A stretch of DNA of 53,943 nucleotides from assembly GCF_001037465.1 (NCBI RefSeq), contig NZ_LFCV01000026.1, positions 1 through 53,943 of the forward strand, in the 5' to 3' direction. Both the position numbers and the translations under genes were made by a program. The stretch comes from Xenorhabdus khoisanae. GTDB lineage: Bacteria > Pseudomonadota > Gammaproteobacteria > Enterobacterales > Enterobacteriaceae. The notes beneath the pieces are model-generated. The model did not search any database. It was not told the DNA's origin and saw only the letters and a program-made list of their open reading frames with translations. Shown here piece by piece: positions 29,680-39,706 of the stretch. Within the stretch, counting starts at the first letter, position 1. Each line of letters begins with the position of its first letter.

Positions 29680-30165
29680 TCAGCTTTGTTTACTTTTTGC
29701 CTTTCTACCTTTTTCATGTTCCAGCAGCCATTCTTTGATATCCAACCCGCCGGTATAACCAACTAGCTTACCATCATGACCAATTACTCTATGGCAAGGT
29801 ACAATCAATGAAATTGGATTGCGTGAATTTGCCATGCCGACCGCACGACAATAATTTACTGAACCCAACGTTAGTGCCAATTGTTTATAACTCCACATCT
29901 CACCATAAGGAATGTTGCATAGCTGCTGCCAGACTCGTTTCTGGAATTCAGTTCCCCGCATACTTAAAGGGACTGTAAACGTCAGCCGCTTTCCTTTGAA
30001 ATATTCCTGTAACTCTTTTGCACACTGCTTAGTAATCACATTCTTAGATTCTAGTTCTTTCTTTTCATTAACGAAATAAATGCTCGTTACTCCTTCATCA
30101 TCCGCAGTGATATGTACATAAGGCTTGGGAAATCCTTCTGGAGTATTCAGGTAATGATGGTACAT
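29680..30165 (-). CDS. ogt: Methylated-DNA--protein-cysteine methyltransferase (Ogt type)
   Basis: This 161-aa suicide DNA-repair protein removes O6-alkyl groups from guanine. The active site PCHRV has the acceptor Cys124. The upstream helix-turn-helix IPYGEMWSYKQLALTLG with the conserved NYCRAVGMANSRNP provides DNA binding and the arginine finger. Its length is in the range of Ogt-type proteins (E. coli Ogt 171 aa). It is divergent from proV across a long AT-rich gap and is not the usual neighbour of cspE in E. coli. Confidence 0.92.
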   Translation of the reverse strand: MYHHYLNTPEGFPKPYVHITADDEGVTSIYFVNEKKELESKNVITKQCAKELQEYFKGKRLTFTVPLSMRGTEFQKRVWQQLCNIPYGEMWSYKQLALTLGSVNYCRAVGMANSRNPISLIVPCHRVIGHDGKLVGYTGGLDIKEWLLEHEKGRKAKSKQS

Positions 30166-30713
30166 AAACTACCTCCATTTAATTTATTATCGAAAATTTC
30201 AGTACTAGCCTAAATCCCTCGTTCATCAATTTGCAATGATGAATTCGGTTACACATCTGACAATTTGATAAAGAAACCATCGCGCCCTCTGACAATTAAA
30301 ATTATGGCTCTGCCAATAAGTTATGACACCTTATTTTTAATGCCGATCATTTAAAAAAGCTAAAAACACCACATATAGATAAAATATTCTTAATTAACGC
30401 TATATATAGCAGTGATTTCAAAAATGAATTATCTCAATATGATACACAAGTGTTAGTTTTTATTATTGTTAATAATATATACCACCAAGAAATTTTACTA
30501 GAAGCGTTATCATTTATGGCAAACACTGTGGTATAAAACCAATAGATTGTGGTAAATAAACTCACCCAGCCAAACAACAAATGAATGACGAAAGGCATAC
30601 ACTACACTGTACGCCATGAATCAATGATGCGAAAAACCTTGTTATATCTAGCTATTAAAAGCTTTCACAGCAAAATAGGATGTGATGAAGATTATTCATT
30701 ACTGAAGTGAACT

Positions 30714-30774
30714 CCTGTCTCCTGCCATGCTTCTGTTTCCTGCATGCCCCTGTTTTCTATCGTATTCCTGTTTT
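30714..30774. repeat. Imperfect 17-18-bp tandem repeats
   Basis: YCTGT occurs at 30714-30718, 30732-30736, 30749-30753 and 30767-30771, giving spacings of 18, 17 and 18 bp, mostly followed by T-runs. The second and third units (starting 30721 and 30739) also share CCTGC and ATGC. The array ends in seven T residues, immediately before the Fur-like site. Confidence 0.6.
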
Positions 30775-30786
30775 TTTGTCATATTA

Positions 30787-30805
30787 GCTAATGACAATCA
30801 TCGAC
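30787..30805. promoter_or_regulatory. Candidate Fur box in the ogt-proV gap
   Basis: GCTAATGACAATCATCGAC agrees with the 19-bp Fur consensus at 14 positions by my count. No iron gene lies directly downstream on either strand, so it would serve an unannotated transcript or be a relic or chance match. Confidence 0.35.
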
Positions 30806-31366
30806 TTCATTTGGTGGGGGAACGTCTTTATTCAGTGGCACTACGATTTAGTGTTTATCAAGCTTGGATTCACATAACCAATGACAAGAATTATAAATAA
30901 CATCATTATCAGAAATCACATCACTTTCAATCTTGAATAGCTACCTTTCTATAAAAACAATAATTCAAAAAATCAATAAGATAAACATGGACAAATATTT
31001 AATTAAGATAATTTACACGGTTAATTTTTTAAATTTAAAGAAAAAGTCAAAAAAAACCAATAAATATGATTCACACCATCAAGTCATATTAAAAACCATC
31101 GCATCGCAGACAAAAAATTAATTAAATAACAAAAAGATATAAAAAATCACACCAGATTAATTTCTTACCTCAAAAAAACCTTAATCAAGTTGATATATAG
31201 CCTTGCTTATGAATTCATCAATCTCTTATAAGAAACGTCAATTATTTCTTAATAAATCCAGATAAGGTATTGTCCGTTTATTTCGATATGTTAGGGTATG
31301 TATTGGGAAAATAGCATTGGAGCAACCAAATACAATATATCATCAACAACAGGAAAATATTTTTAC

Positions 31367-32569
31367 ATGACAATTAAACTTGAAGTTAAGAACCTTTATA
31401 AAATATTCGGTGATCCTCCTGAACCAGCATTTAAATTATTATCTTCTGGCCTCAGTAAAGAGCAAATATTTGAAAAAACAGGATTAACCGTCGGTGTGCA
31501 GGATGCCAATCTGGCTATTGAAGAAGGCGAAATATTTGTGATCATGGGGTTATCTGGTTCAGGTAAGTCCACGCTAGTACGTCTTCTCAATCGCCTGATA
31601 AAGCCAACCAAAGGTCAGGTACTCATCGATGGCGAAGATATTTCAGCCATGACAGAAACCCAGTTACGCAATGTTCGCCGTAATAAGGTCAGTATGGTTT
31701 TCCAATCATTTGCACTCATGCCGCATTTGAATGTTTTGGAAAATACTGCATTCGGAATGGAACTTGCCGGTATTTCCAAAGCAAAACGTCATCAAAAAGC
31801 ACTTGAAACGCTGAAACAAGTAAATCTGGAAAATTATGCTCTGTCATATCCCGACGAACTTTCTGGCGGTATGCAACAACGTATTGGATTAGCCAGAGCA
31901 TTAGCCAACAACCCCGATATTTTATTAATGGATGAGGCATTCTCAGCTCTCGATCCTCTGATCCGCACCGAAATGCAAGATGAATTATTGCGCCTACAGG
32001 GAGAGCAACAGCGCACTATTGTTTTCATTTCCCACGATTTAGATGAAGCGATGCGTATCGGCAATCGTATTGCTATCATGCAAGGCGGTATCGTTGTACA
32101 AGTAGGTACACCTGATGAAATCCTGAATAATCCTGCGAATGATTATGTCAGGGCTTTCTTCCGTGGCGTAGACATCAGCCATGTGTTCTCAGCAAAAGAT
32201 ATTGCCCGCCGCCGACCAGAATCTCTACTCTATATCACCGCAGGTTTCGGTCCCCGCTCTGCTCTGAAAGTGTTGGATAATGAGGATAGAAACTATGGCT
32301 ATCTGATCGAAAAGGGCCAGAAGTTTATTGGCGTAGTGTCTGTCAATTCTCTACAACAGGCATTGGCAGAGGGAAAAACCATCGAACATGCCATATTGGA
32401 AAAACCAACTGCTGTCTCCGCAGAAACTCCACTGAATGAATTGATATCCACCGTGGTGCAATCTCCCTGTGCAGTTCCTGTTGTTGGAGATAATGGCCGT
32501 TATTTAGGCGTTATTTCCAAAGGAATTTTGTTACAAGCCTTAGATAAAGAGGCACCCAATGAAAAATAA
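31367..32569 (+). CDS. proV: Glycine betaine/L-proline ABC transporter ATP-binding protein ProV
   Basis: This 400-aa ABC ATPase of the osmoprotectant transporter ProU has Walker [10 protein letters not shown] (about residues 60-70), signature LSGGMQQR, Walker [13 protein letters not shown] and H-loop ISHDLDEA. Tandem CBS domains in the C-terminal 130 residues sense ionic strength. ATG 31367 ([15 protein letters not shown]) fits the E. coli start and has AGGAAAA upstream; the frame from 31298 adds 23 unrelated residues. It overlaps proW by 11 bp. Confidence 0.97.
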   Translation: MTIKLEVKNLYKIFGDPPEPAFKLLSSGLSKEQIFEKTGLTVGVQDANLAIEEGEIFVIMGLSGSGKSTLVRLLNRLIKPTKGQVLIDGEDISAMTETQLRNVRRNKVSMVFQSFALMPHLNVLENTAFGMELAGISKAKRHQKALETLKQVNLENYALSYPDELSGGMQQRIGLARALANNPDILLMDEAFSALDPLIRTEMQDELLRLQGEQQRTIVFISHDLDEAMRIGNRIAIMQGGIVVQVGTPDEILNNPANDYVRAFFRGVDISHVFSAKDIARRRPESLLYITAGFGPRSALKVLDNEDRNYGYLIEKGQKFIGVVSVNSLQQALAEGKTIEHAILEKPTAVSAETPLNELISTVVQSPCAVPVVGDNGRYLGVISKGILLQALDKEAPNEK

Positions 32570-33716
32570 TCCTCCACAAATAAACACTGATTCGACAATC
32601 ATCAGTGATCCCTGGATGGATACTGCCACTGCCTCTCCATCAGGAAACTATGATTGGCTAAATACAACCAGCGATATCCCGCCAGAGCACTTTAATATCA
32701 TGTCACCTTTTCAACACAAACTCATTCCGTTTGATTCATGGGTGACCAATATTGTCGATTGGATTGTTGTGCACTTCCGACCTGTGTTTCAGGCAATCCG
32801 CGTTCCCGTAGATTTTATCCTCAATGGCTTTGAACAATTCCTGATCACAACACCAGCCCCCATTACCATTGTGTTTTTTGCATTTCTGGCATGGCAGCTC
32901 GCTGGAGCAAAAATGGGCGGCATTTCCTTCATTTCACTGATTCTCATTGGTGCAATTGGGGCATGGTCAGAAGCCATGATAACCATGGCATTGGTACTTA
33001 CCGCCCTGCTGTTCTGTATTCTGCTCGGACTGCCTCTCGGGATTTGGTTAGCTCGCAATGATCGGGTTGCCAAAATGATTCGTCCCTTGTTGGATGCTAT
33101 GCAGACAACACCTGCTTTTGTTTATCTGATCCCAATCGTGATGTTATTCGGTATCGGTAATGTGCCAGGTGTCATGGTAACTATCATTTTTGCTTTACCT
33201 CCCATGATTCGGTTGACAATTCTGGGAATCAAACAGGTTCCCGATGATTTGATTGAAGCTGCCAAAGCATTTGGTGCAAGCCCACGGCAAATGTTGTTCA
33301 AAGTTCAGCTTCCACAAGCCATGCCTACAATTATGGCAGGAGTGAACCAAACATTGATGCTAGCACTTTCCATGGTTGTCATTTCTTCTATGATCGCAGT
33401 GGGTGGTCTGGGACAGATGGTTTTGCGCGGTATTGGCCGTCTTGATATAGGGCTGGCATCTGTTGGAGGAATGGGAATTGTCATTCTTGCCATTATCCTT
33501 GACCGCCTGACTCAATCTCTGGGAAAAAATACTCGAGCCAGAAAAGGCCATTGGTATCACTCAGGACCAATAGAATTACTGAACCTATTGTTATCCTCAG
33601 CCAAACAAAAATTTTCTTACCCCAAAAATCCACAAAAAAAGATATCTGGCCCGATATATAACGGAGGAGATAATCATGCGCAGCATGATAGCTTTATGCA
33701 AAAAAATCATAAATAA
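32559..33716 (+). CDS. proW: Glycine betaine/L-proline ABC transporter permease ProW
   Basis: This inner-membrane permease has a long cytosolic N-terminus (about 90 residues) and several TM helices. Its EAA motif is [20 protein letters not shown], and [18 protein letters not shown] follows. It is 385 aa against 354 in E. coli. The excess includes a C-terminal tail that is basic and rich in N, H and Q and reads over the proX ribosome site and first 41 bp. This suggests the ancestral stop was lost or moved. Confidence 0.95.
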   Translation: MKNNPPQINTDSTIISDPWMDTATASPSGNYDWLNTTSDIPPEHFNIMSPFQHKLIPFDSWVTNIVDWIVVHFRPVFQAIRVPVDFILNGFEQFLITTPAPITIVFFAFLAWQLAGAKMGGISFISLILIGAIGAWSEAMITMALVLTALLFCILLGLPLGIWLARNDRVAKMIRPLLDAMQTTPAFVYLIPIVMLFGIGNVPGVMVTIIFALPPMIRLTILGIKQVPDDLIEAAKAFGASPRQMLFKVQLPQAMPTIMAGVNQTLMLALSMVVISSMIAVGGLGQMVLRGIGRLDIGLASVGGMGIVILAIILDRLTQSLGKNTRARKGHWYHSGPIELLNLLLSSAKQKFSYPKNPQKKISGPIYNGGDNHAQHDSFMQKNHK

Positions 33717-34710
33717 GGGGGCAGTCTTAGGAGTAATCCTGTCAGCATTCATGAGCCTTTCCTTATTTGCTGCTGAACTTCCGGGCAAGGGCATCAGTGT
33801 ACAGCCACTCCAAAGTACAATCAGTGAAGAAACATTTCAGACATTAATTGTCTGCAAGGCATTGGAAAAACTCGGTTATGACGTCAAACCAATCAAAGAG
33901 GTTGATTATAACGTCGCTTATGCTTCCATTGCCTCCGGTGATGCCACTTTTATGTCCGTCAATTGGGAGCCGCTCCATAATGCTCAATATAAAGCGGCTG
34001 GAGGCGATAATATATTTTATCGCAAGGGAAAATATGTCGAAAACGCGGTTCAAGGGTATCTCATCGATAAAAAAACCGCAGAACAATACCAAATCACCAA
34101 TATAGCCCAGCTCAGAGATCCTAAACTTGCTAAGCTGTTCGATAGTAATGGAGATGGCAAAGCAGATTTAACCGGTTGTAATCCTGGTTGGGGGTGTGAA
34201 AAAGCGATTAACCGCCAGTTAAAAGCTTATGGATTGAAAAATACCGTGGAACATAACCAAGGAAACTATGCTGCCATGATGGCAGATACTATTGCCCGTT
34301 ATCGGGAAGGCAAACCGATCCTTTATTATACCTGGACACCTTATTGGGTCAGTGATGTACTGAAACCCGGAAAAGATGTCATCTGGCTGCAAGTTCCTTT
34401 TTCTGCCCTCGGCGATGGCGAATCCATTGATACTCAATTACCTAACGGCCGTAACTATGGTTTTCCTCCCAGTACCATGCATATCGTGGCAAACAAAGCA
34501 TGGACAGAAAAGAATCCCGCTGCCGCAATGCTTTTTGCTGTCATGAAATTACCGGTTACTGATATCAACGCGCAAAATCAGCGTATGCACAGTGTTAAAA
34601 TTTCTGAAGCTGATATTGAACGTCAGGCCGAAGGCTGGATTAAAGCACACCAGAAAACCGTGGATGGCTGGTTAAACGCAGCCAGAAATGCAGCTCATCA
34701 AAGCAATTGA
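33676..34710 (+). CDS. proX: Glycine betaine-binding periplasmic protein ProX
   Basis: This 344-aa binding protein has a signal peptide ending about LFAAEL. The aromatic ligand-cage residues are in segments such as [20 protein letters not shown] and [13 protein letters not shown]. It delivers betaine and proline betaine to ProVW. GGAGGAG ends 6 bases before ATG 33676 and fixes the start, inside the proW frame (41-bp overlap). A second Met three codons later is less well placed. Confidence 0.96.
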   Translation: MRSMIALCKKIINKGAVLGVILSAFMSLSLFAAELPGKGISVQPLQSTISEETFQTLIVCKALEKLGYDVKPIKEVDYNVAYASIASGDATFMSVNWEPLHNAQYKAAGGDNIFYRKGKYVENAVQGYLIDKKTAEQYQITNIAQLRDPKLAKLFDSNGDGKADLTGCNPGWGCEKAINRQLKAYGLKNTVEHNQGNYAAMMADTIARYREGKPILYYTWTPYWVSDVLKPGKDVIWLQVPFSALGDGESIDTQLPNGRNYGFPPSTMHIVANKAWTEKNPAAAMLFAVMKLPVTDINAQNQRMHSVKISEADIERQAEGWIKAHQKTVDGWLNAARNAAHQSN

Positions 34711-34738
34711 CTCTCTGCACTTCCTCTATACCAATAGC

Positions 34739-34781
34739 GCCGTGAAAATATTAACAAAACTTCACGGCTTTCCTCTTTTTA
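34739..34781 (+). terminator. Terminator after proX
   Basis: The 8-bp stem GCCGTGAA / TTCACGGC has a 14-nt AT-rich loop and is followed by TTTCCTCTTTTT. It closes the proVWX operon. Confidence 0.7.
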
Positions 34782-34908
34782 TCTCAAATTCGCCTTAAAC
34801 CCTTTATTCTAAATAACATTAGTTAAATAATTTATACATTTCATATTTTCACTTTCATCATATTTTGTTAATGTTACTTTATCTATTAACAAAAAAACAA
34901 AATATTCC

Positions 34909-35700
34909 ATGCAAACATCCGATAAATCCGCACCTGACATACCAATATCTGATACATCCCCCCTCGAAGAACCTCACCCAAACGGAATTTCTTCATTCAA
35001 AGAAGGGATTTTTGATAGTCTCCCTATTGTCATCGGCTATGTTCCCATCTCGTTTGCATTTGGCCTAAGCGCAGTCAAACTGGGGTTTACACCTTTAGAA
35101 GCCATATTTTTTTCCTGCGTCATTTATGCAGGGGCCAGCCAGTTTGTGATCACCGCCCTACTTAGCGCAGGTATGTCATTGTGGGTTTCCGCCTTAACGG
35201 TGATGGCGATGGATATTCGCCATATTCTGTATGGCCCTGCTTTACGCTATCGCATTAAACAAACCTTATCAGAAAAGAAAACCATTATTTGGGCTTTTGG
35301 CCTGACAGATGAGGTTTTTGCCGCAGCAACAACTAAATTAATAAAAGACCAGCGCAGTTGGAGTGAAAATTGGATGATCGCCATTGCCCTATGTTCTTGG
35401 CTCTCTTGGGTGCTGGGTACTGTGGCAGGAACTGTATTGGGTAATGGTTATCTGGACTCATATCCAGCGATTGAAGCAGCAATGACGTTTATGCTTCCCG
35501 CACTGTTTCTCAGTTTCTTATTAGCCTCCTTCAAAAAACAGAATAGCTACTGTGTTACCGCTGCCTTATTGGGAGCTTTAGTCGGTGTGACACTTTTCTC
35601 AATCCCCATCGCCATTCTTGCAGGGATCATGGGAGGCTGTTTAGCAGCCCTTCTGCAAGCCAAAAACGCACAGTTGAGTAAAAGCACATCATATGATTGA
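34909..35700 (+). CDS. ygaZ: AzlC-family branched-chain amino acid exporter, large subunit YgaZ
   Basis: This 263-aa membrane protein of the AzlC family has seven or so TM segments. FKEGIFDSLPIVIGYVPISFAFG, YAGASQFVITALLSAG and MAMDIRHILYGPALR are typical. With YgaH it exports L-valine and possibly other amino acids in E. coli. The place between proX and ygaH-mprA is that of ygaZ in E. coli. There is no clear ribosome site before ATG 34909. It overlaps ygaH by 8 bp. Confidence 0.93.
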   Translation: MQTSDKSAPDIPISDTSPLEEPHPNGISSFKEGIFDSLPIVIGYVPISFAFGLSAVKLGFTPLEAIFFSCVIYAGASQFVITALLSAGMSLWVSALTVMAMDIRHILYGPALRYRIKQTLSEKKTIIWAFGLTDEVFAAATTKLIKDQRSWSENWMIAIALCSWLSWVLGTVAGTVLGNGYLDSYPAIEAAMTFMLPALFLSFLLASFKKQNSYCVTAALLGALVGVTLFSIPIAILAGIMGGCLAALLQAKNAQLSKSTSYD

Positions 35701-36028
35701 TAATAAAATACTTCTTATCGGCCTTATTGTGGGCATTGCCAACTTTCTATTCCGCTATCTTCCCCTGCGTTTAGGTGCTAATCGCTCACCTACCGCAAAA
35801 GCGGGAAAAATGGGCGTCATACTGGATAGCATTGGCGTTGCATCAATTTGCTCGCTTCTCATCGTTTCAGGTATCCCTGACGTGATGAAAGAACACAATA
35901 AATTGATACCAACCCTAATAGGGTGCCTGACTATCTGCTTATGTTTCTACAAAACCAAAAGCATCATCATTTCCACACTATCGGGTGCTGCTGTTTTTGG
36001 GGTAATATTCAAGGTATTTATGAATTAG
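35693..36028 (+). CDS. ygaH: AzlD-family exporter small subunit YgaH
   Basis: This 111-aa protein with about four TM segments (LLIGLIVGIANFLFRYLPLRLG; ILDSIGVASICSLLIVSG) is the AzlD/YgaH small subunit. It overlaps ygaZ and is translationally coupled with it. It probably forms the valine exporter with YgaZ. Confidence 0.92.
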   Translation: MIDNKILLIGLIVGIANFLFRYLPLRLGANRSPTAKAGKMGVILDSIGVASICSLLIVSGIPDVMKEHNKLIPTLIGCLTICLCFYKTKSIIISTLSGAAVFGVIFKVFMN

Positions 36029-36157
36029 GTATCAATATTTAAAGAAATATGATGATAATAAATAACTACAATTGCTAAATTTAACTTTTAATATAGTATT
36101 TGTAGGGTTTTTAACAGACGTTACTTTACCGGTTGAAACTAATAAGGTATCTAAACA

Positions 36158-36673
36158 ATGGAAAGTTCATTCACTCCCACAGAAGAGTTACTTAATTGCC
36201 GTGTTGCACAGCAAAAAAGTTTGCCCTATCAAGAGATATTACTCACTCGCTTGTCAATGCATGTCCAGAGCAAAATTCTGGAAAATCGTAACAACATGCT
36301 GAAAGCACAAGGAATCAATGAAACCTTGTTTATGGCTCTGATGATTCTGGATACCAAAGAAAGTCGTAGTATTCAGCCATCAGAACTCAGTGCGGCATTG
36401 GGCTCTTCCCGTACAAATGCAACCCGAATTGCAGATGAATTAGAAAAGCAAGGCTGGATAGAAAGAAAGGAGAGCCATAATGATCGCCGTTGCCTCCATC
36501 TTCATCTAACCGAAAAAGGTTCAAGTTTCTTGAATGGTTTACTCCCACCCCAGCATGAGTGCCTGGTTAAACTTTGGTCCATTCTCGAACTGGAGGAGCA
36601 AAAACAGTTAGAAAAATTGATGAGAAAAGTATTGAATCAATTAGATAATATTGGTGATTGTTTTAATAAGTAA
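36158..36673 (+). CDS. mprA: MarR-family repressor MprA (EmrR)
   Basis: This 171-aa winged-helix repressor controls the emr drug pump; uncouplers and phenolics such as salicylate release it from DNA. The segments [49 protein letters not shown] and [13 protein letters not shown] (the wing) match E. coli MprA closely. The C-terminus is slightly shorter than in E. coli (176 aa). A 232-bp spacer rich in inverted repeats separates it from emrA. Confidence 0.95.
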   Translation: MESSFTPTEELLNCRVAQQKSLPYQEILLTRLSMHVQSKILENRNNMLKAQGINETLFMALMILDTKESRSIQPSELSAALGSSRTNATRIADELEKQGWIERKESHNDRRCLHLHLTEKGSSFLNGLLPPQHECLVKLWSILELEEQKQLEKLMRKVLNQLDNIGDCFNK

Positions 36674-36745
36674 TCATCTCTATTTCTGATCAGTTTTGAA
36701 TCAATAAACATGTTATAGCAACATGACCTAAAAAAACTTTTCCGC

Positions 36746-36852
36746 TAGCCAGTATCATCAGATACCTCATATGGCTAACTATTATCTTCAGATAATATTT
36801 GAATCCATATCGCTCACGCCTCCAGTAGTGTCTACACACTACTGGAGGCGTG
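36746..36852. repeat. Series of inverted repeats in the mprA-emrA spacer
   Basis: Three structures follow one another. First, TAGCCA...TGGCTA encloses GTATC-ATCA-GATAC (about 36746-36778). Second, ATTATC-TTCA-GATAAT lies at about 36780-36795. Third, a perfect 17-bp stem has arms 36815-36831 (CACGCCTCCAGTAGTGT) and 36836-36852 with a CTAC loop. No T-run follows the last, so standard termination is unlikely. The emrA ribosome site (GGAG, about 36896) lies 44 bp further. Confidence 0.75.
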
Positions 36853-36905
36853 TTTAGTGCAGTCATCACAATAATATTAGTGAATAAAAAATACGGAGAT
36901 TCTCT

Positions 36906-38108
36906 ATGAGTGCTAGTGAGAACATGCAGCTCTCGCCGTCAAATCCAAAAACGAGCCAAAAAAGTAGTAATAAGAAACGGCAGCGCCGCAATATCATTAC
37001 GTCACTGACGCTACTCTTCCTCACTCTTGGTGTCATTTATACCGTTTACTGGTTTCTCGTTTTACGTCATCACCAAGAAACTGATAATGCCTATGTAACA
37101 GGCAACCAAGTACAAATCATGTCGCAAGTTGCGGGAAGTGTGATTACCGTTAATTTTGACAATACTGATTATGTAAAAAGTGGGCATGTCCTGATACAGC
37201 TTGATGCCCGTGACGCTGAATTAGCTCTGAAAAAAGCTGAAAATGAATTGGCGAATACTGTTCGAATCACTCATCAGCGCATGATCGACAGTAAAAAATA
37301 TCAGGCAACCATTGAGTTGAAAAAAATCGCGCTCAAGAAAGCACAAAGTGACCTTAACCGGAGAGAAGTGCTGGGAGCCAAGGAAATGATCGGCAAAGAA
37401 GAGTTGCAACATATGCGTGAAAATGTTTCAACTGCTCAAGCAGATCTGGATATTGCCATTGCGCAATACAAAAGCAATCAGGCAACTATTTTAGATACAC
37501 CATTGGAAAAACAACCTGCTGTTGAAAAAGCCGCATCTGGTGTTCGTGACGCCTGGCTTGCTTTACAGAGAACCAAAATTGTCAGCCCTGTCGATGGCTA
37601 TGTTGCACGCCGTAGCGTTCAAGTTGGTTCCCGCATTAATTCAGGGACACCACTAATGGCTATCGTTCCTGCCAACAATATGTGGGTTGAAGCCAATTTC
37701 AAAGAAACTCAGCTTGCAAATATGCGTATCGGGCAACCAGCCACAATCATCAGTGATTTCTATGGCAAAAATGTTGTTTATACGGGCAAAGTTGCAGGTA
37801 TTGATATGGGAACCGGTAGTGCCTTTTCTTTATTGCCGGCACAAAACGCCAGCGGTAACTGGATTAAAGTGATTCAACGTCTACCCGTCCGTATTGAGAT
37901 TGATGCTGAACAATTAAAACAGCATCCCCTGCGCATTGGCTTATCAACAACAATCAACGTGGATACAGCAAACACCGATGGAACTACGCTGGCAACCACC
38001 GAACGCTCTCTTCCTGCCTATCACACAAATGCGTTGACGATAGATATGGTTCCTGCCAACCAAATAGTTACTGACGTCATTAATAGTAACTTAGGAAACC
38101 CGATTTAA
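36906..38108 (+). CDS. emrA: Multidrug efflux membrane-fusion protein EmrA
   Basis: This 400-aa periplasmic adaptor has a basic N-terminal cytosolic tail (SNKKRQRRN) and a single TM helix (IITSLTLLFLTLGVIYTVYWFLVL). A biotinyl-lipoyl-like half-motif follows (TDNAYVTGNQVQIMSQVAGSV), then a helical hairpin (about residues 100-215), a second lipoyl half (VDGYVARRSVQVGSRINSG) and a beta-barrel domain (NMWVEANFKETQLANMRIGQ). It links EmrB to an outer-membrane channel. The ribosome site is CGGAGATTCT. emrB follows after 10 bp. Confidence 0.96.
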   Translation: MSASENMQLSPSNPKTSQKSSNKKRQRRNIITSLTLLFLTLGVIYTVYWFLVLRHHQETDNAYVTGNQVQIMSQVAGSVITVNFDNTDYVKSGHVLIQLDARDAELALKKAENELANTVRITHQRMIDSKKYQATIELKKIALKKAQSDLNRREVLGAKEMIGKEELQHMRENVSTAQADLDIAIAQYKSNQATILDTPLEKQPAVEKAASGVRDAWLALQRTKIVSPVDGYVARRSVQVGSRINSGTPLMAIVPANNMWVEANFKETQLANMRIGQPATIISDFYGKNVVYTGKVAGIDMGTGSAFSLLPAQNASGNWIKVIQRLPVRIEIDAEQLKQHPLRIGLSTTINVDTANTDGTTLATTERSLPAYHTNALTIDMVPANQIVTDVINSNLGNPI

Positions 38109-38118
38109 GGGGAGAGTT

Positions 38119-39660
38119 ATGGGAAACAGAGAACCACTGACAGGCGCAAAACTTGCCCTTCTGACCATTTCACTGGCAATGGCAACTTTCATGCTTGTTC
38201 TCGATTCCACCATTGCCAACGTTGCTATCCCGACGATTGCGGGTAATTTAGGGGCTTCAATCTCGCAGGGAACATGGGTCATCACTTCTTTTGGTGTCGC
38301 AAACGCCATTTCTATACCAATCACGGGCTGGCTGGCAAAGCGTTTTGGTGAAGTGAAACTGTTCCTCTGGGCTACTGCGATTTTTACGCTTGCATCTTGG
38401 CTATGTGGTGTTTCCAATAGCCTCGGTATGCTAATTTTATTCCGTATCATTCAAGGACTCGCAGCAGGACCGGTACTTCCTCTTTGCCAAAGTTTGTTAC
38501 TCAATAACTACCCACCAGCTAAGCGAAACATGGCCTTAGCGCTTTGGTCAGTGATGATAGTTGTTGCGCCTATTTGCGGCCCTATCTTAGGGGGATATAT
38601 CAGTGATAACTACCAATGGGGATGGATTTTCTTCATTAACATCCCCATTGGTATCGCTATTATCTTTGCCGTCATGCAAATATTGCGCGGCCGGGAAACA
38701 GAAACTGCGATTAAACCAATTGATATTGTAGGATTATTTTTGCTGGTGATTGGCATAGGTTGCCTGCAAACCATGCTCGACCAAGGTAAGGAGCTTGACT
38801 GGTTTAATTCTACCGAAATTATAATCCTCACTCTTATTGCAGTGATTGCACTGACATTCTTAATTATATGGGAACTGACTGATGATCACCCGATCATCGA
38901 TCTATCGCTGTTTAAGAGGCGCAATTTTTCTATTGGAACATTGAGCATCAGTCTTGGCTTCATGATGTACTTCGGTTCGATTGTTTTGCTGCCACAATTA
39001 TTGCAAGAAGTTTTCGGCTATACCGCAACGTGGGCTGGCTTTGCGGCTGCGCCTGTCGGGTTGTTGCCGCTGTTGCTTTCCCCAATTATTGGTAAATTTG
39101 GGCATAAAATAGATATGCGCTACATCGTGACATTCAGTTTCGTCACTTATACTGTTTGTTTCTATTGGCGGGCATATACATTTGAGCCGGGTATGGATTT
39201 TGCTACCGCTGCATGGCCTCAATTTTTTCAGGGACTTGCTATGGTATGTTTCTTTATGCCACTGACAACCATTACCTTATCAGGGCTTGCACCAGAGCAA
39301 ATGGCTTCGGCTTCCAGTCTGTCAAATTTTACCCGTATATTGGCCGGTTCAATCGGCACATCCCTCACAACCACAATGTGGACACAGCGTGAATCGATAC
39401 ACCATTCAAACCTTACTGAATACATCAATCCATATAACCCGAATTATCAACAAATTCATCACCAATTAAGTCAGTTAGGCATGAATGATACGCAGATCGC
39501 AGCTTATCTGGCAAAACAGATCACCCAACAAGGATTAATTATTTCTGCCAATGAAATTTTTTGGCTGTCAGCAGGTATGTTCCTTATTTTGACATTATTG
39601 GTTTGGATGGCAAAACCGCCATTTTCTGTGGGGAAACAAGACCAAAGCGGAGCACATTAA
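38119..39660 (+). CDS. emrB: Multidrug efflux MFS transporter EmrB (DHA2 family)
   Basis: This 513-aa 14-TM proton-driven exporter has motif A-type WLAKRFGEVKLFLW, motif C WSVMIVVAPICGPILGG, and the DHA2 signature LDSTIANVAIPTIAG at the N-terminus. It pumps hydrophobic uncouplers and antibiotics through EmrA. GGGGAGAG precedes the ATG. The length matches that of E. coli EmrB. Confidence 0.97.
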   Translation: MGNREPLTGAKLALLTISLAMATFMLVLDSTIANVAIPTIAGNLGASISQGTWVITSFGVANAISIPITGWLAKRFGEVKLFLWATAIFTLASWLCGVSNSLGMLILFRIIQGLAAGPVLPLCQSLLLNNYPPAKRNMALALWSVMIVVAPICGPILGGYISDNYQWGWIFFINIPIGIAIIFAVMQILRGRETETAIKPIDIVGLFLLVIGIGCLQTMLDQGKELDWFNSTEIIILTLIAVIALTFLIIWELTDDHPIIDLSLFKRRNFSIGTLSISLGFMMYFGSIVLLPQLLQEVFGYTATWAGFAAAPVGLLPLLLSPIIGKFGHKIDMRYIVTFSFVTYTVCFYWRAYTFEPGMDFATAAWPQFFQGLAMVCFFMPLTTITLSGLAPEQMASASSLSNFTRILAGSIGTSLTTTMWTQRESIHHSNLTEYINPYNPNYQQIHHQLSQLGMNDTQIAAYLAKQITQQGLIISANEIFWLSAGMFLILTLLVWMAKPPFSVGKQDQSGAH

Positions 39661-39682
39661 AGTTATTGATTAGCTTTGATAG

Positions 39683-39706
39683 TAACGGGAGCATCCGCTC
39701 CCGTTA
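39683..39706. terminator. Hairpin after emrB
   Basis: A perfect 10-bp stem, TAACGGGAGC / GCTCCCGTTA, with loop ATCC starts 22 bp after the emrB stop. A GAAAAAT stretch rather than T's follows, so its strength as a terminator is uncertain. Confidence 0.55.

Larger units (their letters stand above)
30166..31366. other. 1.2-kb AT-rich gap between ogt and proV
   Basis: No convincing gene is seen. Contents are phased CTGT repeats (30714-30774), a Fur-like site (30787-30805), a 28-codon ORF starting inside that site (30791-30877), and a very AT-rich stretch from about 30880 to the proV start. In E. coli proU lies next to curved AT-rich DNA bound by H-NS and is silenced at low osmolarity. The same may apply here, which is an inference from composition only. 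A 62-codon ORF at 30933-31121 is K/I/N-rich and probably random. Confidence 0.6.

Noticed and set aside
30933-31121. 62-codon frame in the ogt-proV gap
   Set aside because: It is very rich in K, I and N with no ribosome site, as expected of random AT-rich DNA.
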